A DNA stretch of 64,000 nucleotides from Rachicladosporium sp. CCFEE 5018. Lineage: Eukaryota > Ascomycota > Dothideomycetes > Cladosporiales > Cladosporiaceae. The notes beneath the pieces are model-generated. The model did not search any database. It was not told the origin of the DNA and was given only the letters and a program-made list of their open reading frames with translations. The stretch lies in contig KZ111172.1 of NCBI GenBank assembly GCA_002077045.2, forward strand, positions 290,551 through 354,550. Direction: 5' to 3'. This document shows positions 43,958 to 56,162 of this stretch, one piece after another (position 1 is the stretch's first letter; every line of letters begins with the position of its first letter). Both the position numbers and the translations under genes were made by a program.

Positions 43958-45067
43958 ATGCCACGAGACGAAGGCCGCGCGATGAAAGACGAGGTCAAGG
44001 CCTTCCGCAAGCCTCAGCAACCCAAGTCAAAGCCGAACAAGAAACTTGCCGCGAAAGTACGCACTGTACCCAATGTTGTCAAGGAACCTGAGATCCCGAA
44101 TGTTCCGTTAGCTCTGCAGCAACGGCTCTTGGATCTGTTCGAGCAAACCCTCTACACTGGCCCGGAGTCGCTGGCTTGCATTCAGGAAGTCAAGTCACAT
44201 CTATACAAGCGGGACTTCGCTGCTGCGTTCGGTAAGGAGGATTATCTGAGGGCTTATGCGTTGCGCTGGAGTGCAGGTCGAGCTCTGGGATACCTCGATC
44301 TGCTATCTGGAGAGGTCGGGGATCTGTTACTGGAAGGTCTGAGGGATAGTACGGGCAAGGAGGACGGCGAGCGCAGAGGCGAAGTGTACTCTAAAGTGCT
44401 TTGTCTTGGTGCAGGGGCAGGAGCCGAGATCGCGGCATTCGCGGGCTGGATGCAGGGCAGTGCATCTCAGGAAGCAGTGACGAGTCTGTGCCTGGATGTT
44501 GTGGACATAGCGGCTTGGGACGGCGTGGTCGAGGCTCTTACGAAGGGCGTGACTTCGCCGCCAGATCTGGGCACGCATGCTTCGGAGTCTGCGAAGGAGA
44601 GCAGTCGCGCATTGGTCTCAGCGGACAGTCTTAAGGTGAACTTCACGCGATCAGATCTACTGGGTTGGGACGAGATGACCGTGAAGGAGAACCTCCAAGG
44701 AGTAAGCTTGGTCACAATCATGTTCACGCTGAATGAACTGTACTCCACGAGCCTACCAAAGACGCAGCAATTACTATCTCACTTGACAGCGGCTTCAGAA
44801 CCCAGGACCATGCTACTAGTCGTGGATAGTCCTGGCAGCTACTCTACCGTGTCGATCAATGGCGCGGAGAAGAAGTACCCAATGCTGTGGCTACTAGACT
44901 ACAGTCTGCTGGGCTCACGCAAAAGCAACACACCTGCCAAGTGGGAGAAAGTCATTTCGGAGGATTCGAAGTGGTTTAGATTGCCAGAGGATCTAGTGTA
45001 CCCCGTCGAGCTGGAGAATATGCGATATCAGGTACATCTGTACAGACGGCTGGACGAAAGACCATGA
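43958..45067 (+). CDS. BMT6: 25S rRNA uridine-N3 methyltransferase, BMT6 type
   Basis: 369 residues, single exon. It has a basic N-terminus (KAFRKPQQPKSKPNKK) suited to nucleolar targeting, the helical LYTGPESLACIQEVKSHLY and RDFAAAFGKEDYLRAYALRW, and then a Rossmann SAM-binding motif (KVLCLGAGAGAEIAAFAGW). Later motifs include VSLVTIMFTLNELYS and a C-terminal WFRLPEDLVYPVELENMRYQ. This matches PF11312, the family of yeast Bmt6, which makes m3U2843 in 25S rRNA. The site modified here is inferred from family. It is convergent with the GH3 gene, with 81 bp between stops. Confidence 0.87.
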   Translation: MPRDEGRAMKDEVKAFRKPQQPKSKPNKKLAAKVRTVPNVVKEPEIPNVPLALQQRLLDLFEQTLYTGPESLACIQEVKSHLYKRDFAAAFGKEDYLRAYALRWSAGRALGYLDLLSGEVGDLLLEGLRDSTGKEDGERRGEVYSKVLCLGAGAGAEIAAFAGWMQGSASQEAVTSLCLDVVDIAAWDGVVEALTKGVTSPPDLGTHASESAKESSRALVSADSLKVNFTRSDLLGWDEMTVKENLQGVSLVTIMFTLNELYSTSLPKTQQLLSHLTAASEPRTMLLVVDSPGSYSTVSINGAEKKYPMLWLLDYSLLGSRKSNTPAKWEKVISEDSKWFRLPEDLVYPVELENMRYQVHLYRRLDERP

Positions 45068-45148
45068 TCGTCTACGCTGCACTTAGCCCTCTACTGTGCG
45101 CCTAGCATCTACCGCTGCTGAAGGCTTGCAGATCCACCACTTGAAGCA

Positions 45149-48027
45149 CTACTCAAGGGTGCCAGTCAATCTCAGATCCCTCGAACTCGCGCCAACCGCA
45201 ATCTCCTTGGCCCCATCTCTCACGACCCAGTCCTGCGCACCAGTATCCCAATTCGCCACGTCCCTTCTCCTCACCACGAATTCGATCTGCTTCTTCTCTC
45301 CAACACCCAGGAATACTTTCTCGAATCCTCTTAGTACTCTCACTGGATCATACTGCCCACCATGAGAGACATACAACTGCGGCACCTCAGCGCCAGCCAC
45401 AGCACCCGTGTTGACTACAGAGACGCAGACTTTGTATAGCGGATCCCACAGCCCTTCATTACCACCGGATGGGCCAGACGAGGGCGCGTGGGCGAAGCTT
45501 GTACCATCTAGAGCATCTTGAGAGATGAAGCTATTGTCGCCGTATCCAGCTGCACCATACGCAGCTGAGAGATTCGTGGAGTTCAGGTAAGGATAGATGA
45601 ACAGCGGAATCCTCGTTAAGTTGGCTGGGAAGAGATGAGCGGCGGGATCGGTATCTACACTGCCGTACGTCGGCGCCGAGCCCGCGGAACCCGTCGAAGG
45701 CGTGTAAGCTGCGGCTGCGAGCTTAGTGATGGTCAAGTCAGAGTAAGCAAAGTTCGTATAGCTGAGTCCAAAGCCGAACTCATAGGTTGGAGTGAGGTTG
45801 CGGTGATCGAAGGCCCGGTAGTCAATGAAGATGCCTTCCTGGAAGTTGAACTGCGGGACTGGCTGGTTGGGAGTGTAGAGCACGTCAGTGCCATAGTCGG
45901 ACCTAGCCTTCCCGATCGTAAAGGGCAGTTTCGCAGAGGGGTTGACGCGGCCGTAGAGTACGTCGGCGATAGCGTTTCCGCTTTGCTCTCCGGGTAATCC
46001 AGCCCATAAGATCGCGGTGATGTTGGGATGCTGCTTGTATTGCTCTATTTCCACTGCGCCCACGGAGTGAATGACAAGAACTGTGTTATTGCAATTCTTG
46101 CTGACATTGCCAATCATGGCATCTGCGCCTTGCCACAGTGTCAAGTTCTTGCGATCGCCAAAATTGTTCTCGATATTGACGAAGCCTTCTCCCGAGTCAG
46201 CGTTGGCGAAGACTATGCACACGCCAGCTACGTCGTTAGTGCGACGTGCCAACGCTGCTATTTGCGTAGCAGCGCTGTTGTTTGTGATTGACTCGTAAGA
46301 GCCGTAGTGCGAGACGACCTCGTTCTGTAGGGCTGTGTCCGGCGAGACCTGGTAAGGTGCCTGCGCTTGACCACTACCCCAGCCGACGATCAGGGTGCCG
46401 GTGTCGCAGTTGTGGTTCCGGCAGCCATTGGGACCGAGGGGGTTTGATCCGGCGTCCTCTCCGAACACACCAATCAGTCGTTCCTTTCCGGTGAGAGGCA
46501 GTACTCCGTTGTTCTTCAGCAGCACAGTCGATTCGGCTCCGATCTGCCTGATCAGTGCCCCGTGCTCTCTGCGCACATCGACATGCTGATTGACGATCTT
46601 AGTACCCCACTGCGGCCCTACATGGAAGTGAGTGCTACCAAAGGTGTCGAAAGTCCAGCTCTGGAAGTTTGGCTCCTCAGTCACCTTCGTATCACTTTCA
46701 ACAAAGTACCAGGCCGCGACGATACGCACGGCCATGTCATCGAGTCGCCACTGCGGTACAGTTCCATTCAGAACCGCGATTGTGAGATTTGGGCCAAAGT
46801 AGCTGATCCCATCATCAAAGACAATGTCACCAGCCATAGTCATATCAAGTCCAGCAAGTACCGAGCTGACACCTCCGAGCGTGGCTTGCCAATCACTCAT
46901 CACATACCCTTGGAAACCCAACTCGTTCTTCAACACTTGATTGAGGAGGTACGAGTTCTGGCACGCTGCGCTCTGATTGACGAGATTGTACGAGCACATC
47001 ACCGATGCTACGCCCGCCTTCACAGCATCCGCGAAGGGCCAGACATACAGCTCGTGCAGGGTCTGATCGTCGATGTTGGAAGAGCCCGGTTCTGTAATGT
47101 TGAATCCGTACGTGCGTGCTTCGGGGGTCTGGCGGAAGTGCTCTTGTTCCTGAGCGATGAAATGCTTGGCGCACGCCTGGACACCGGTGGACTGAATACC
47201 TTGGATGGAGGTTGCGAAGAGTTGGCCAGTCAAGTATGGGTCAGGCGAGAACTGTGCTCTGTCAGATTGACGATCTCTGTCATCTTCGGATACGACCTAC
47301 GCCTTCCCAATTCCGCCCACCCTCAGGCGATCGCCCAAGAGGTCCAGCAACAGGTCCGAGCAAGACGTTGATGCCCTTGTCTCTGTTTTCGAGACCCATG
47401 GCCTCTCCTCGGGCGTATGCAAGATCTCGGTCCCAGGTGGCGGCTACATTGACACCGGCTGGGAACAAGGAGACGAAGCTGACTACATCAGTGCGATTCT
47501 TGGAGAACTAGCGGGTCCCACGACTTACTCAGTATACCTCACGCCCACAGGTGAGTCCTGCAAACATAGCGCCTTGAAGCCAAGCCTGGGTACGCTTCCC
47601 GTCTGGCCAACGCAAGACTCGAGCTGCCATCCCGTTCCTGTAGTGCGTGTCAGCAGACACTTCGTCTCAAGGCCCCTCTCCTCGACAAAAAAAAACCTAC
47701 CCGTAGTCAGGTTGACCTTCTCCTCCAAAGTCAACTGCCCGACAAACTCTCTCGCCTTTACATAAGCGTCCGCCCACTCGCCCTCGCCAGATCTCCATGG
47801 ACTCGGGTAGCGGGGTGGTGAGATTTGGTTTGACTGCGCACCAAGGACTGCGGCGGGGTTCGGCGAGACGCCAGTTCTGTAGGTGACGTTTGGAAACTAT
47901 CATGGACTTAGCAAGGGAGGTCAAGAACCGCACGGGCAGATGACTATACCGGAGCGCCATTGTTACCAAACTGCGCCAGAACTGGCGAAGTGGCTGCTAA
48001 GCAGCAAAGAGGCGCGAAGAGACGCAT
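45149..48027 (-). CDS. Secreted GH3 beta-glucosidase
   Basis: Five exons (47950-48027, 47701-47896, 47529-47637, 47301-47478, 45149-47251) with introns of 49-63 bp give 887 residues. Exon 1 is a signal peptide (MRLFAPLCCLAATSPVLAQ). The GH3 N-domain contains TLEEKVNLTTG, SPVGVRYTD, FPAGVNVAATWDRDLAYARG, SEGGRNWEG-type substrate-site motifs (here PEGGRNWEGFSPDPYLTG), KHFIAQEQE, and the nucleophile Asp in GYVMSDWQA (about residue 307). The C-domain has the KNNGVLPL strand, and a fibronectin-III-like end follows (ENFDW-type region replaced by DPVRVLRGFEKVFL). The acceptor choices at 47479 and 47252 were fixed by frame and family. It hydrolyses cello- or gluco-oligosaccharides outside the cell. 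Confidence 0.93.
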
Positions 48028-48891
48028 AGCGGAAGACAGACAAGGGAGAAGAGGTTTGGAAGGAAAACACTCGAGATTGCAGAGGACAGACTGGTATGAG
48101 GAGGAAGCTAAAGCCATGTTACTGTACATGTACCTCCACAGGCTCCCCACCGCTCTCGCGTACACTTCAGCCCAGTAAATTGAAGATGATCCCACTGTAC
48201 CTGATGTTGCTTGCCAGAGTCACAGAAACTTCATCCGGAGTGCATGAGGCCAAGCCTTTGGCTGCTCGTGTAAGCCGGAGACAAGAAACGATCCCTCCTA
48301 CTGGCCTGTTCGGGGTCTGCAGAAGTGGAGGGATTCTGATGCCTGTCGGTCTTGCGTGTGCGGGTATGCAAGGTACTGAAGCTCTTGCAGCACGATGCGA
48401 CAGGGCATCACCTAGTCATGCTGACCAGGGCCGAGCACGCGGCGTGCAAGCAGTTCGGTCTGCGAGAGGCGCTCAGGCTTTCTCGACGGTGGATAAGAAG
48501 CGACTATTGTTCGACATGGGCCATAGCTATGGGAGCTTTGCGTCTAGTCGGTGCGCCAAGACACGCGGATGTACATCGTGCGATTCGTACAGTAGATCGA
48601 TGTTCGTGAAGTCAGCTGCGGAGAATGAAGTGGAGTCAAACAGCCGGCAGAATGTCAGGGTCGGGGAGTGCGGGCCTCGCAGCCGAGTGCATTCTGACTG
48701 CCTTAGGCAGCGCATCTTGCTCAACATCAACTTACTGTATACCTCTCGATTTTACACAAGCGCTCAGAGCATTGCCGATGACGATGTGAAAATCTAGCAG
48801 TGGTAAATACGCTATACATGCGCTCATCTACACCATGCTCGAGGAACCTGCTCTTCAGGCAGCAAGAGCACCAAGGCGTCTCCTCTCAGCT
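48028..48891. other. Intergenic region upstream of the GH3 gene
   Basis: 864 bp with no supported gene; probable GH3 promoter. Frames here are short and unlike any family. Confidence 0.4.
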
Positions 48892-50793
48892 CTACTCCCC
48901 CTCCTTCTTTCCCCCCTCATAAGCAGCATCATGCACCCCAATAGCCCTCCCACTCGGATCCGTAACCTTACTCCAAGTAGGCGTCCACCGCATAACCGTA
49001 CTTGCGCAATAAGGCGGGAAGTGCTCGTCAAACATACACCTATACCAGTACCCCTCCTTGCTGTCTGGGAAATCCTCCCATGTCGGGTGCTCTCGCTTCA
49101 TCTCCTCAAGCTCCATTTGTTTGTCCGAGATGAGCTTAGCAGCTTCATCCTTCAGCCCGTCGATCCAGCCGTATCCGACGCCGTCAGAAAATTGCTCTTT
49201 CTGGCGCCAGAGGATGTGCTCGGGGAGGTAGGGTTTCGAGCCGGGAGGGAGGGAGGTGGGGTCAAAGGCTTTGCGGAGGATGTATTTTTCTATGCGGGAG
49301 GGCTTGTTGATTAGTTTCTCGGTGGGGTCGATGTTCATGGCTACTTCGAGGAACTCTTTGTCCAGGAAAGGCACGCGGGCTTCGACGCCCCAGGCTGAGG
49401 TGGATTTGTTCGCGCGCAGGCAGTCGGCGAGATGGAGGTTCTTGACTCGTCGCACGGTCTCTTCGTGGAATGCTTTCGAATCGGGCGCGTTGTGGAAGTA
49501 GAGGTAGCCGCCGAAAATCTCGTCTGCGCCTTCACCAGACAGCACCATCTTGACACCCATGGCTTTTATCTTGCGGGAGAGGAGGAACATGGGCGTTGAG
49601 GCGCGGATCGTGGTGACATCGTAGGTCTCGAGGTGGTAGATCACATCAAAGAGGGCGTCAAGGCCTTCTTGGATGGTGAAGGTGAGGGAGTGGTGTTTTG
49701 TGCCTAGGAATCGCGCGACTTCTGCTGCGGCTTTGCCGTCTGGGGAACCAGGCAGACCGATGGAGAAGCTATTGAGTTGGGAGAGGACGGGGACGGAGTT
49801 CAGGTGGTATTCTTCGTCTATGCCGGCGAGCTCGTCTGAGTCTCGCTGCGTTGCGCCGTTGGCTGCGCCGTTCTCTTGAGGACTGCTGACGCCAGACTCG
49901 CGGATCTGCTTCGCGTACTCGCGTTGTAGGCGGAGGGTCTCCCGTTGTGCGATTGAGGCAACGAGCGAGCTGTCCAGTCCTCCTGACAGGAGTACACCGT
50001 ACGGTACCTCGGCCATCAACCTCTTCCTCACTGATCGCTCGAAAGTCTCGCGAAGCACCTTCAAGTCGAGCTTGTTGGTAGGGATGTTTGTAGGCTCCAT
50101 GAGCCATTTCGGCGTGAAGTATCTTGTCAACGAGTCCGTCTTGCTATCGTAGACATGCCCTGGCGGGAATGCCTGGATATCATCGCACACGGGGTGCAAG
50201 CACTTCAGCTCGCTGGCAAAGTACACTGCGCCGGGCGTTTCTGACGAGCGACCAATGTAGAATGTGGTGATGCCAATTGGGTCGCGAGCAGCGATGATCC
50301 TGTCCTGCTTCTTGTCGTGCAGTACCCAGCTGAACATGCCATCGAGGAACTTGGGCGCATCAATGCCATGCTCTTGGTACAGTGGGATGATTACTTCGCA
50401 ATCGGAATGGGTCTTGAAGGGGTACGGTTTCGAGAGATGGTTGCGAAGAATGCGGTGGTTGTAGATCTCGCCGTTGACTGCGAGGGAGATGTCGCCGTCG
50501 GGGCTGAGGAGAGGTTGCGATCCGGTATCTGGGATTGTCAGACATGCCAACTCGTGAGGAGCGCATTGAGTCACTCACCAACACCGACAATGCTCAATCG
50601 CTCGTGTACGAGGATTGTGTTGTTGGCTGTGTGGTTGCCACTCCAATCTGGTCCACGGTGCTTAACCTGCTTGCCCATGCGAATCGCGGTGGATCTGAAC
50701 TTCTGCACATCGGGATGACTGCGAGCTTGTCAGTGTGCGCCAGTTGGTCGCGTGCTGCACAACTCACTGGTGGCACGCGAAGATGCCGCACAT
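48892..50793 (-). CDS. ASN1: Asparagine synthetase (glutamine-hydrolysing)
   Basis: Three exons (50768-50793, 50579-50718, 48892-50528), with introns of 49 and 50 bp, give 600 residues. The tiny first exon supplies MCGIFACH, with the catalytic Cys2 of the class II glutamine amidotransferase. Exon 2 carries KHRGPDWSGN. The glutaminase domain continues with AVNGEIYNH and ARDPIGITTFYIG. The synthetase domain has the PP-loop GVLLSGGLDSSLVAS, MVLSGEGADEIFGGYLYFH and EARVPFLDKEFL. An insertion of about 40 residues (QENGAANGATQRD) follows the PP-loop region, as in fungal enzymes. It makes asparagine from aspartate, glutamine and ATP in the cytosol. Confidence 0.96.
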
Positions 50794-51666
50794 ACTGGCT
50801 ATGTATGTTGAGGGTGAGGAAGAGCAGCTTCAGGGCTGCAACAATATCGCCAACGGCGAGTGCCTTGTACTGTGTGACTCGCGATATGACTGTTTCCCTA
50901 GGGCGCGCCGAGACAACCTCACCTTTTTGGCGATATCAATTTATCCCACCTCCGTCATCGGCTAAGATAGCGAATCTCGGGAATGCTGTGCTGCCAAGAA
51001 CTATCTTGACTCTTCCTACCAGCCCCTCAGTACTACGAGATGAATGTATCAATGCCACGGGGCGGTGGTCTATTCACTACCTTATATGGTGGTGAATCCG
51101 CCTTGATTGCGCTCCGGGAGTCAATTGAGCGACGAAAGGGGCCCGAGGGAAGCGACAGGAGTTTATATCTCGGAGGTCATCGGACCGAGCCTCGAGGCTC
51201 TGCAGATCAGCATGCCATGCATTGGACATTGGCGACGGGTGGTGTTGGACAATACACCCCACGATTGCCATTGATGTGACGCGAGGCCTGAGCAAATCGT
51301 CACCTTCGTCTACTACAAGCGGACGAACATTGTCTGATATGCCACGGTAGCTGGAGTGGTCCGGATTGAAAGGGAGTACAGCACGCGTGGAGCCGCAGGC
51401 TTTCCAGATTGCTTCCAACTCACGTTCCACTTCGTCAACACACATGCACAACGCATTCCCACTGACCCATACACACTTCAACATAGCATTACTAGCCCGA
51501 CGAATGTCTTGATCCAAGCATCGATACTCTGACAATCCCCACAGCGTACTCGCTACATCATCACACGCGTCACGTACTAGCTCAGCCCTAACATATAGGC
51601 ACCCACGAAGCCACAATGTCAACACCATAGACCTCCTCTTCGCCCTTCTTTCTCAAAGCAGCAATC
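50794..51666. promoter_or_regulatory. Divergent upstream region ASN / RhoGAP gene
   Basis: 873 bp between divergent start codons. A 183-codon minus frame (51077-51628) lies inside it but shows no domain and odd composition, and I do not support it as a gene. Confidence 0.45.
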
Positions 51667-54027
51667 ATGCGCTCTGCCCTGGCAACCCTCTCGACCCGCC
51701 ATGCAGTCCGCCAGCAGAACCGCAACCGCAGTGCTTCTCTCTCCGCCCTTGCCCCAACTCCAACATCCCCCTCCTACGACTCCTCCCTCGCAGCCATAGC
51801 AGCCTCGATCCTCTACCTGAATCCCTCACGCTCTTCCACAAATCTTCCGATCTACATCGTCAACGCCGCCGCCTTCCCCTCAGCCTTCGATGTCGACTAC
51901 GACTCCCTGCTCCCATACGTACTCGCGCGATTACCCAGCGAAGAGGAGCTGATAGCCGGCCAGGAGTATGGAGTCATCTTCTTCGCTGGCGGACAGGTGG
52001 AAGGAGCGACAAGTGGAGACAAGAAAGAGGGCCCCGGGCTGGGATGGTGGGTACTGGCTTACCAGAAGCTGAGCCGGGCTACGAGGAAGAAACTGCAGAG
52101 GCTGCATATTGTGCATCCGAGAACGTGGGTCAGAGTGCTAGTTGGAGTTTTTGGGACAGTGGTGAGCCCGAAGTTCAGGAGGAAGATCATGCATGTCAAT
52201 TCGTTAAGTGGGCTGGCGATTCATTTGCCGATCGAAAAGCTCTTGATACCACCCGCGGTGTACCTGCATGATCGCAAGATCGCGCCGGAGATCGATATAC
52301 CATACGCTGGAGCGGGGAGGAGGGCGTTTGGTGCTAGAAATCCGCTGCCGAGAAGCTTGGAAACGGGGACGACCCGATTACCCAGAGTGCTGAGGGAGAC
52401 AACATCATTCCTATTGATGGACTCGTGCGTCAAGATGGAGGGTATCTTCCGCGTACCGCCGCACTCTGTGCTTGCAGGTTGCGTGAAGGAGGCTTATGAT
52501 CGCGGACAGCAGTGGGTCGTTTGGAAGGAGAAAGGCACAGATCCACGTCAGAGGCGATTCGCGAGCATGGTGCAGCCTGGGATTGACGAGAAGCTGATTC
52601 GAGAGATTCGGCTGGAGGATGCGTACGGAGTGCACATGGCGGCTAGTCTGGTCAAAATGTGGTACCGGGAGCTGCGAGATCCGATCTTGCCGGAAGAGAG
52701 CTATCGTCACCTACGAGAGCACTTCGAGGACCCTCGCGCACCAGTCAAATCGGAAGATCTTGTGGACCTACTACTGCCTGCATCGCCGGAGTCGCCATTG
52801 TCATGAGTCAGTCGCGAGATTCTTACGCGCCATCTCCTACCAACCCTCCACGCAGTCTCGCTTCATCGGGAGCAGAACAAGATGGACCCGGACAATCTTG
52901 GCATATGCTTCGCGATGGCTCTATTGTGCGGCTCGAACCAGCTTGAGGATGCACGAATGACGAAAACCATTCAACGCATCCTCAGCGCAGCTGTCGAGGC
53001 GTGGCCGGAGCTTCGAGAGGGTATGGGACTCACCGAGGAAGCGTTCTACGCGGACTTGAAGCCTCCTTCTGATAGTCGGGAATACGAGGACCCGCCTGAC
53101 GAGCAACGAATGCACCGTCGATCGGCCGAGGACATCATGGAAGGGCATAGGATTCAGATGTCAGAGGAAGACGGCAGTTCCCCACATGAGATGAGACAGG
53201 AAACTGGCATAGTGACACAGCAGGCTCCCACTCTGCCTCCGCGGCCCGTCCGCTCACGAGCAGCTTCCATCGCGGAAGCCACAAGCCTCGGCGCCACTAC
53301 AGAGGTGCCACGGCGGAAGCCTGCTCCTCCGATCCCAGCACCACCGCGTTACTCGACGATCTTCCACGACACTCCGAGAAGCGAGGAGCCCGCTGAGATG
53401 GCTGCACCAGGACCAGCGAACGGGATGGCAGGGTTGTCTCTCACTCAGATCTCGGCTGAGGAGAACGCGAAGAAGGGCTTCCCTCCTTTGCCTGAGCCAC
53501 AGGTACCACATCTTGCGCTGATCAGCGTACCGAAGAGGAAAGCTGTTGTGCCTGATGGGCCTCCATCTCAGTCCGCATCGCGCAGCACGTCAGGCACTTA
53601 CTCTGCCGCCTCATCGCACACCGACGGCGCCGCAGACCCTTTACCACCTGTGGCAGAGAACGGCTTCGCAAAACCCACGTGGGCGGCATCAGCCCGACCT
53701 CTCGCTGGACTCCGACCGATCACCATGGTCGTATCTTCCAATGACGGGCAAAGCAGCCAGAACCTGCCCAGGGTCAGAGGCCCCAGCCCCGGCCTCCTGA
53801 AACGAATGAATAGTCTCGAGACCGGCGCCACAAGCGGAGGAGGCTGGAGCGCCGGCGGAAGGCTGGAGGAACTGGATGAGCAGAGGAGAGGACTTGGTGG
53901 AGACCTCGACAGACGAAAGCTGAATCTCAAGAAAGCTAGTGTCGAGGACTTGAGACGGTTGTATGAGGAACGGGCGGGGCTGGGAGAGGCGTTGGTTAGG
54001 GTTGGGAGGAGGACGGCTACGAGTTGA
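51667..54027 (+). CDS. CRAL-TRIO/RhoGAP protein (Ecm25/p50RhoGAP-like) with an in-frame TGA
   Basis: One continuous frame of 786 codons before the final stop is broken only by TGA at 52804-52806. Part 1 has a Sec14/CRAL-TRIO-like domain (about residues 40-185: NLPIYIVNAAAF, LHIVHPRTWVRVLVGVFGT) and the start of RhoGAP with the arginine finger in MEGIFRVPPHSVL, then HMAASLVKMWYRELRDPILP. Just after the TGA the RhoGAP helix continues in the same frame (VSREILTRHLLPTLHAVS, NKMDPDNLGICFAMALL), followed by a Ser/Pro-rich tail. No intron can remove the TGA. So the RhoGAP fold is split by one nonsense codon: mutation, sequencing error or readthrough. The family stimulates GTP hydrolysis by Rho GTPases. 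Confidence 0.8.
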
Positions 54028-54323
54028 TGATGAGGGCATTGAGGGCGTGTTGGGTAGAGGGATGGGAGGCGTGATGAGGCTTGTTTAGATACCCTGGGAA
54101 TTGCATGCGAGACTATGCAATCATGATGTACTTTATCCATTGGACTCTGTTCCGATGCCGCTTGACGACCCCACAAAAAAGTTCCAGCTCCATCTCGACT
54201 CACATCATCCATTCTGGCAGCTATGACGATCTAGACCGTGCGATATTGCACTATCTTCTCTCACACAACACTCTCCCTCTGACTCCCTACCTCTGGTTTT
54301 GAATTTGATCAACATCACCCAGT

Positions 54324-55595
54324 ATGTCCACCTTCGGCTCCCACTTCCGCGTCACAACCTACGGCGAATCCCACGGCTTGTCAGTGGGCTGCATCATCGA
54401 CAACTGCCCGCCAGGCCTTCAATTAGATGCCTCACGCGACAACCAACCGCACATGAATCGTCGACGACCGGGACAGTCAGCTCTCACGACCCCTCGGGCG
54501 GAGAAAGATCGTGTGGAGATCCAATCGGGCACAGAAAATGGCATCACGTTGGGCACACCCATCGCAGTGAAGGTTATGAACGAAGATCAACGGCCTAAAG
54601 ACTACGGCGAAGGCGCAGCGGAGGGGACAATGGACAGGTTCCCGCGGCCGAGTCATGCGGACTGGACGTACCTTGAGAAGTACGGCGTGAAAGCCTCGAG
54701 CGGTGGAGGGAGAAGCAGTGCAAGAGAGACTATCGGCCGAGTGGCAGCGGGCGCCGTGGCGGAGAAGTTTCTACGCGAGGCGTATGGAGTTGAGATCGTG
54801 GCATTTACTAACAGCGTTGGGTCTGAGCATCTTTTCCCTGCTACGAAGGAGTGGCCGAGCTGTGCTACGAACCCGAAGTTTTTGGAACTGCTGGAGAAGG
54901 TCACGAGGGAGGAGGTGGATAACCATCTTCCTGTACGGTGTCCAGATGCCAAAGCGGGGGAGAGGATGGAGCAAGTTATTCGCGATTTCAAGGAGCGGGA
55001 AGACAGTATTGGCGGTACCGTCACTTGTGTAATCCGCAACTGCCCCTCGGGTCTCGGCGAGCCTTGTTTCGACAAATTGGAGGCGAAGCTTGCTCACGCT
55101 ATGCTCTCGATTCCCGCCACGAAGGGCTTCGAAATCGGCTCTGGATTCGGTGGCACGGAGATCCCAGGCTCGATCCACAACGACGCCTTTATCCTCGCGC
55201 CTGCCCTTCCTCCATCGACGAACCCAACTCACGCCGCTCTGAACCGCCCTCGCCTGACAACGAAGACCAACAACTCCGGCGGCATACAAGGCGGCATCAC
55301 GAACGGCGCGCACATCTACTTCACAGTGGCCTTCAAGCCGCCTGCCACTATCGGTCAGGCACAAGAGACCTACTCTTACGGCTCCGAGAAGGGCATTCTG
55401 GAGGCAAAGGGACGACACGATCCTTGCGTTATTCCGAGAGCGGTGCCGATCGTGGAGGCTATGGCTTCGCTTGTGGTTATGGATGCTGTGATGGCGCAGA
55501 ATGCCAGGAGTGCTAGTAGGGCGTTGTTGAGGCCGCTGGAGGGAACGGTGCCGGTTGATCAGGGGGGGCAGAAGAATGCTGTGAATGGGTCGTGA
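54324..55595 (+). CDS. ARO2: Chorismate synthase
   Basis: 423 residues, single exon, from MSTFGSHFRVTTYGESHG (the family's N-terminal signature with GESHG). Further conserved blocks are GCIIDNCPPG, RRRPGQSALTTPRAE, FRPSHAD-type block (here FPRPSHADWTY), SGGGRSSARETIGRVAAGA, GIGS-type region FEIGSGFGGTEIPGS, and RHDPCVIPRAVPIVEAM. It converts 5-enolpyruvylshikimate-3-phosphate to chorismate, the last common step of aromatic amino-acid synthesis, using reduced FMN. Fungal enzymes also carry flavin reductase activity. Length and motifs are complete; no intron is seen. Confidence 0.97.
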   Translation: MSTFGSHFRVTTYGESHGLSVGCIIDNCPPGLQLDASRDNQPHMNRRRPGQSALTTPRAEKDRVEIQSGTENGITLGTPIAVKVMNEDQRPKDYGEGAAEGTMDRFPRPSHADWTYLEKYGVKASSGGGRSSARETIGRVAAGAVAEKFLREAYGVEIVAFTNSVGSEHLFPATKEWPSCATNPKFLELLEKVTREEVDNHLPVRCPDAKAGERMEQVIRDFKEREDSIGGTVTCVIRNCPSGLGEPCFDKLEAKLAHAMLSIPATKGFEIGSGFGGTEIPGSIHNDAFILAPALPPSTNPTHAALNRPRLTTKTNNSGGIQGGITNGAHIYFTVAFKPPATIGQAQETYSYGSEKGILEAKGRHDPCVIPRAVPIVEAMASLVVMDAVMAQNARSASRALLRPLEGTVPVDQGGQKNAVNGS

Positions 55596-56162
55596 GTGTG
55601 AGGGAGGGGTGGGTAAACTTGTGGGTAAAAAAGCATAGCGTGGAGTTCAGCTGAGCTGTTTTACAAAAGGCGGGACTTGTACCGGATCATCCATATGTTC
55701 GATGCCTTCCAAGGACTCTGCGCATCTCGAGGGTTCTCCCTCTACCCAAATCTAGCCGGACACGTCACCCAACCCACCCGCCGACTGCAACACAGGTTAG
55801 GCGAAGCACTATCACCCAGAATCTCAGCGCCCGAGACGTGTCTGGGACCGGAATAGATGGTGTCGCGTCTACGGAAATCGAGATGCAAGTGTCTCGAGCC
55901 TCCTGTCTCTGGTCGGTCTACCAATGTTCAATGCAAGACACATACGCCACATAATCGGACGTCCCATTCGGAGTGAGTATATGACTGCCATTGTCTCCGC
56001 TCATATCATCCTTTCTTTGGTCTTCAGTCTGGTACTCATACATCTACTTCGTCCTTCCACTTTCGTTCAATTCTTGCACAGACTATTCAGCTCTAACAAC
56101 ACACTTCTCTCAACTCAAATCCATTCCTCGGACTAGAAAAGTTCACCACAGCCGCCACAGCA
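55596..56162. other. Intergenic, no supported gene
   Basis: 567 bp between two plus-strand genes. Pyrimidine-rich towards 56100, as usual for a fungal promoter/5' leader. Confidence 0.45.

Noticed and set aside
46562..47371. A 269-codon plus-strand frame
   Set aside because: Shadow of the GH3 gene on the opposite strand.
48096..48797. A 233-codon plus-strand frame upstream of the GH3 gene
   Set aside because: No domain, and its first part overlaps the start of the GH3 leader region on the other strand; probably promoter DNA.
51077..51628. A 183-codon minus-strand frame between the ASN and RhoGAP genes
   Set aside because: It lies entirely in a divergent promoter region, has no recognisable domain and has an odd composition; best treated as chance.
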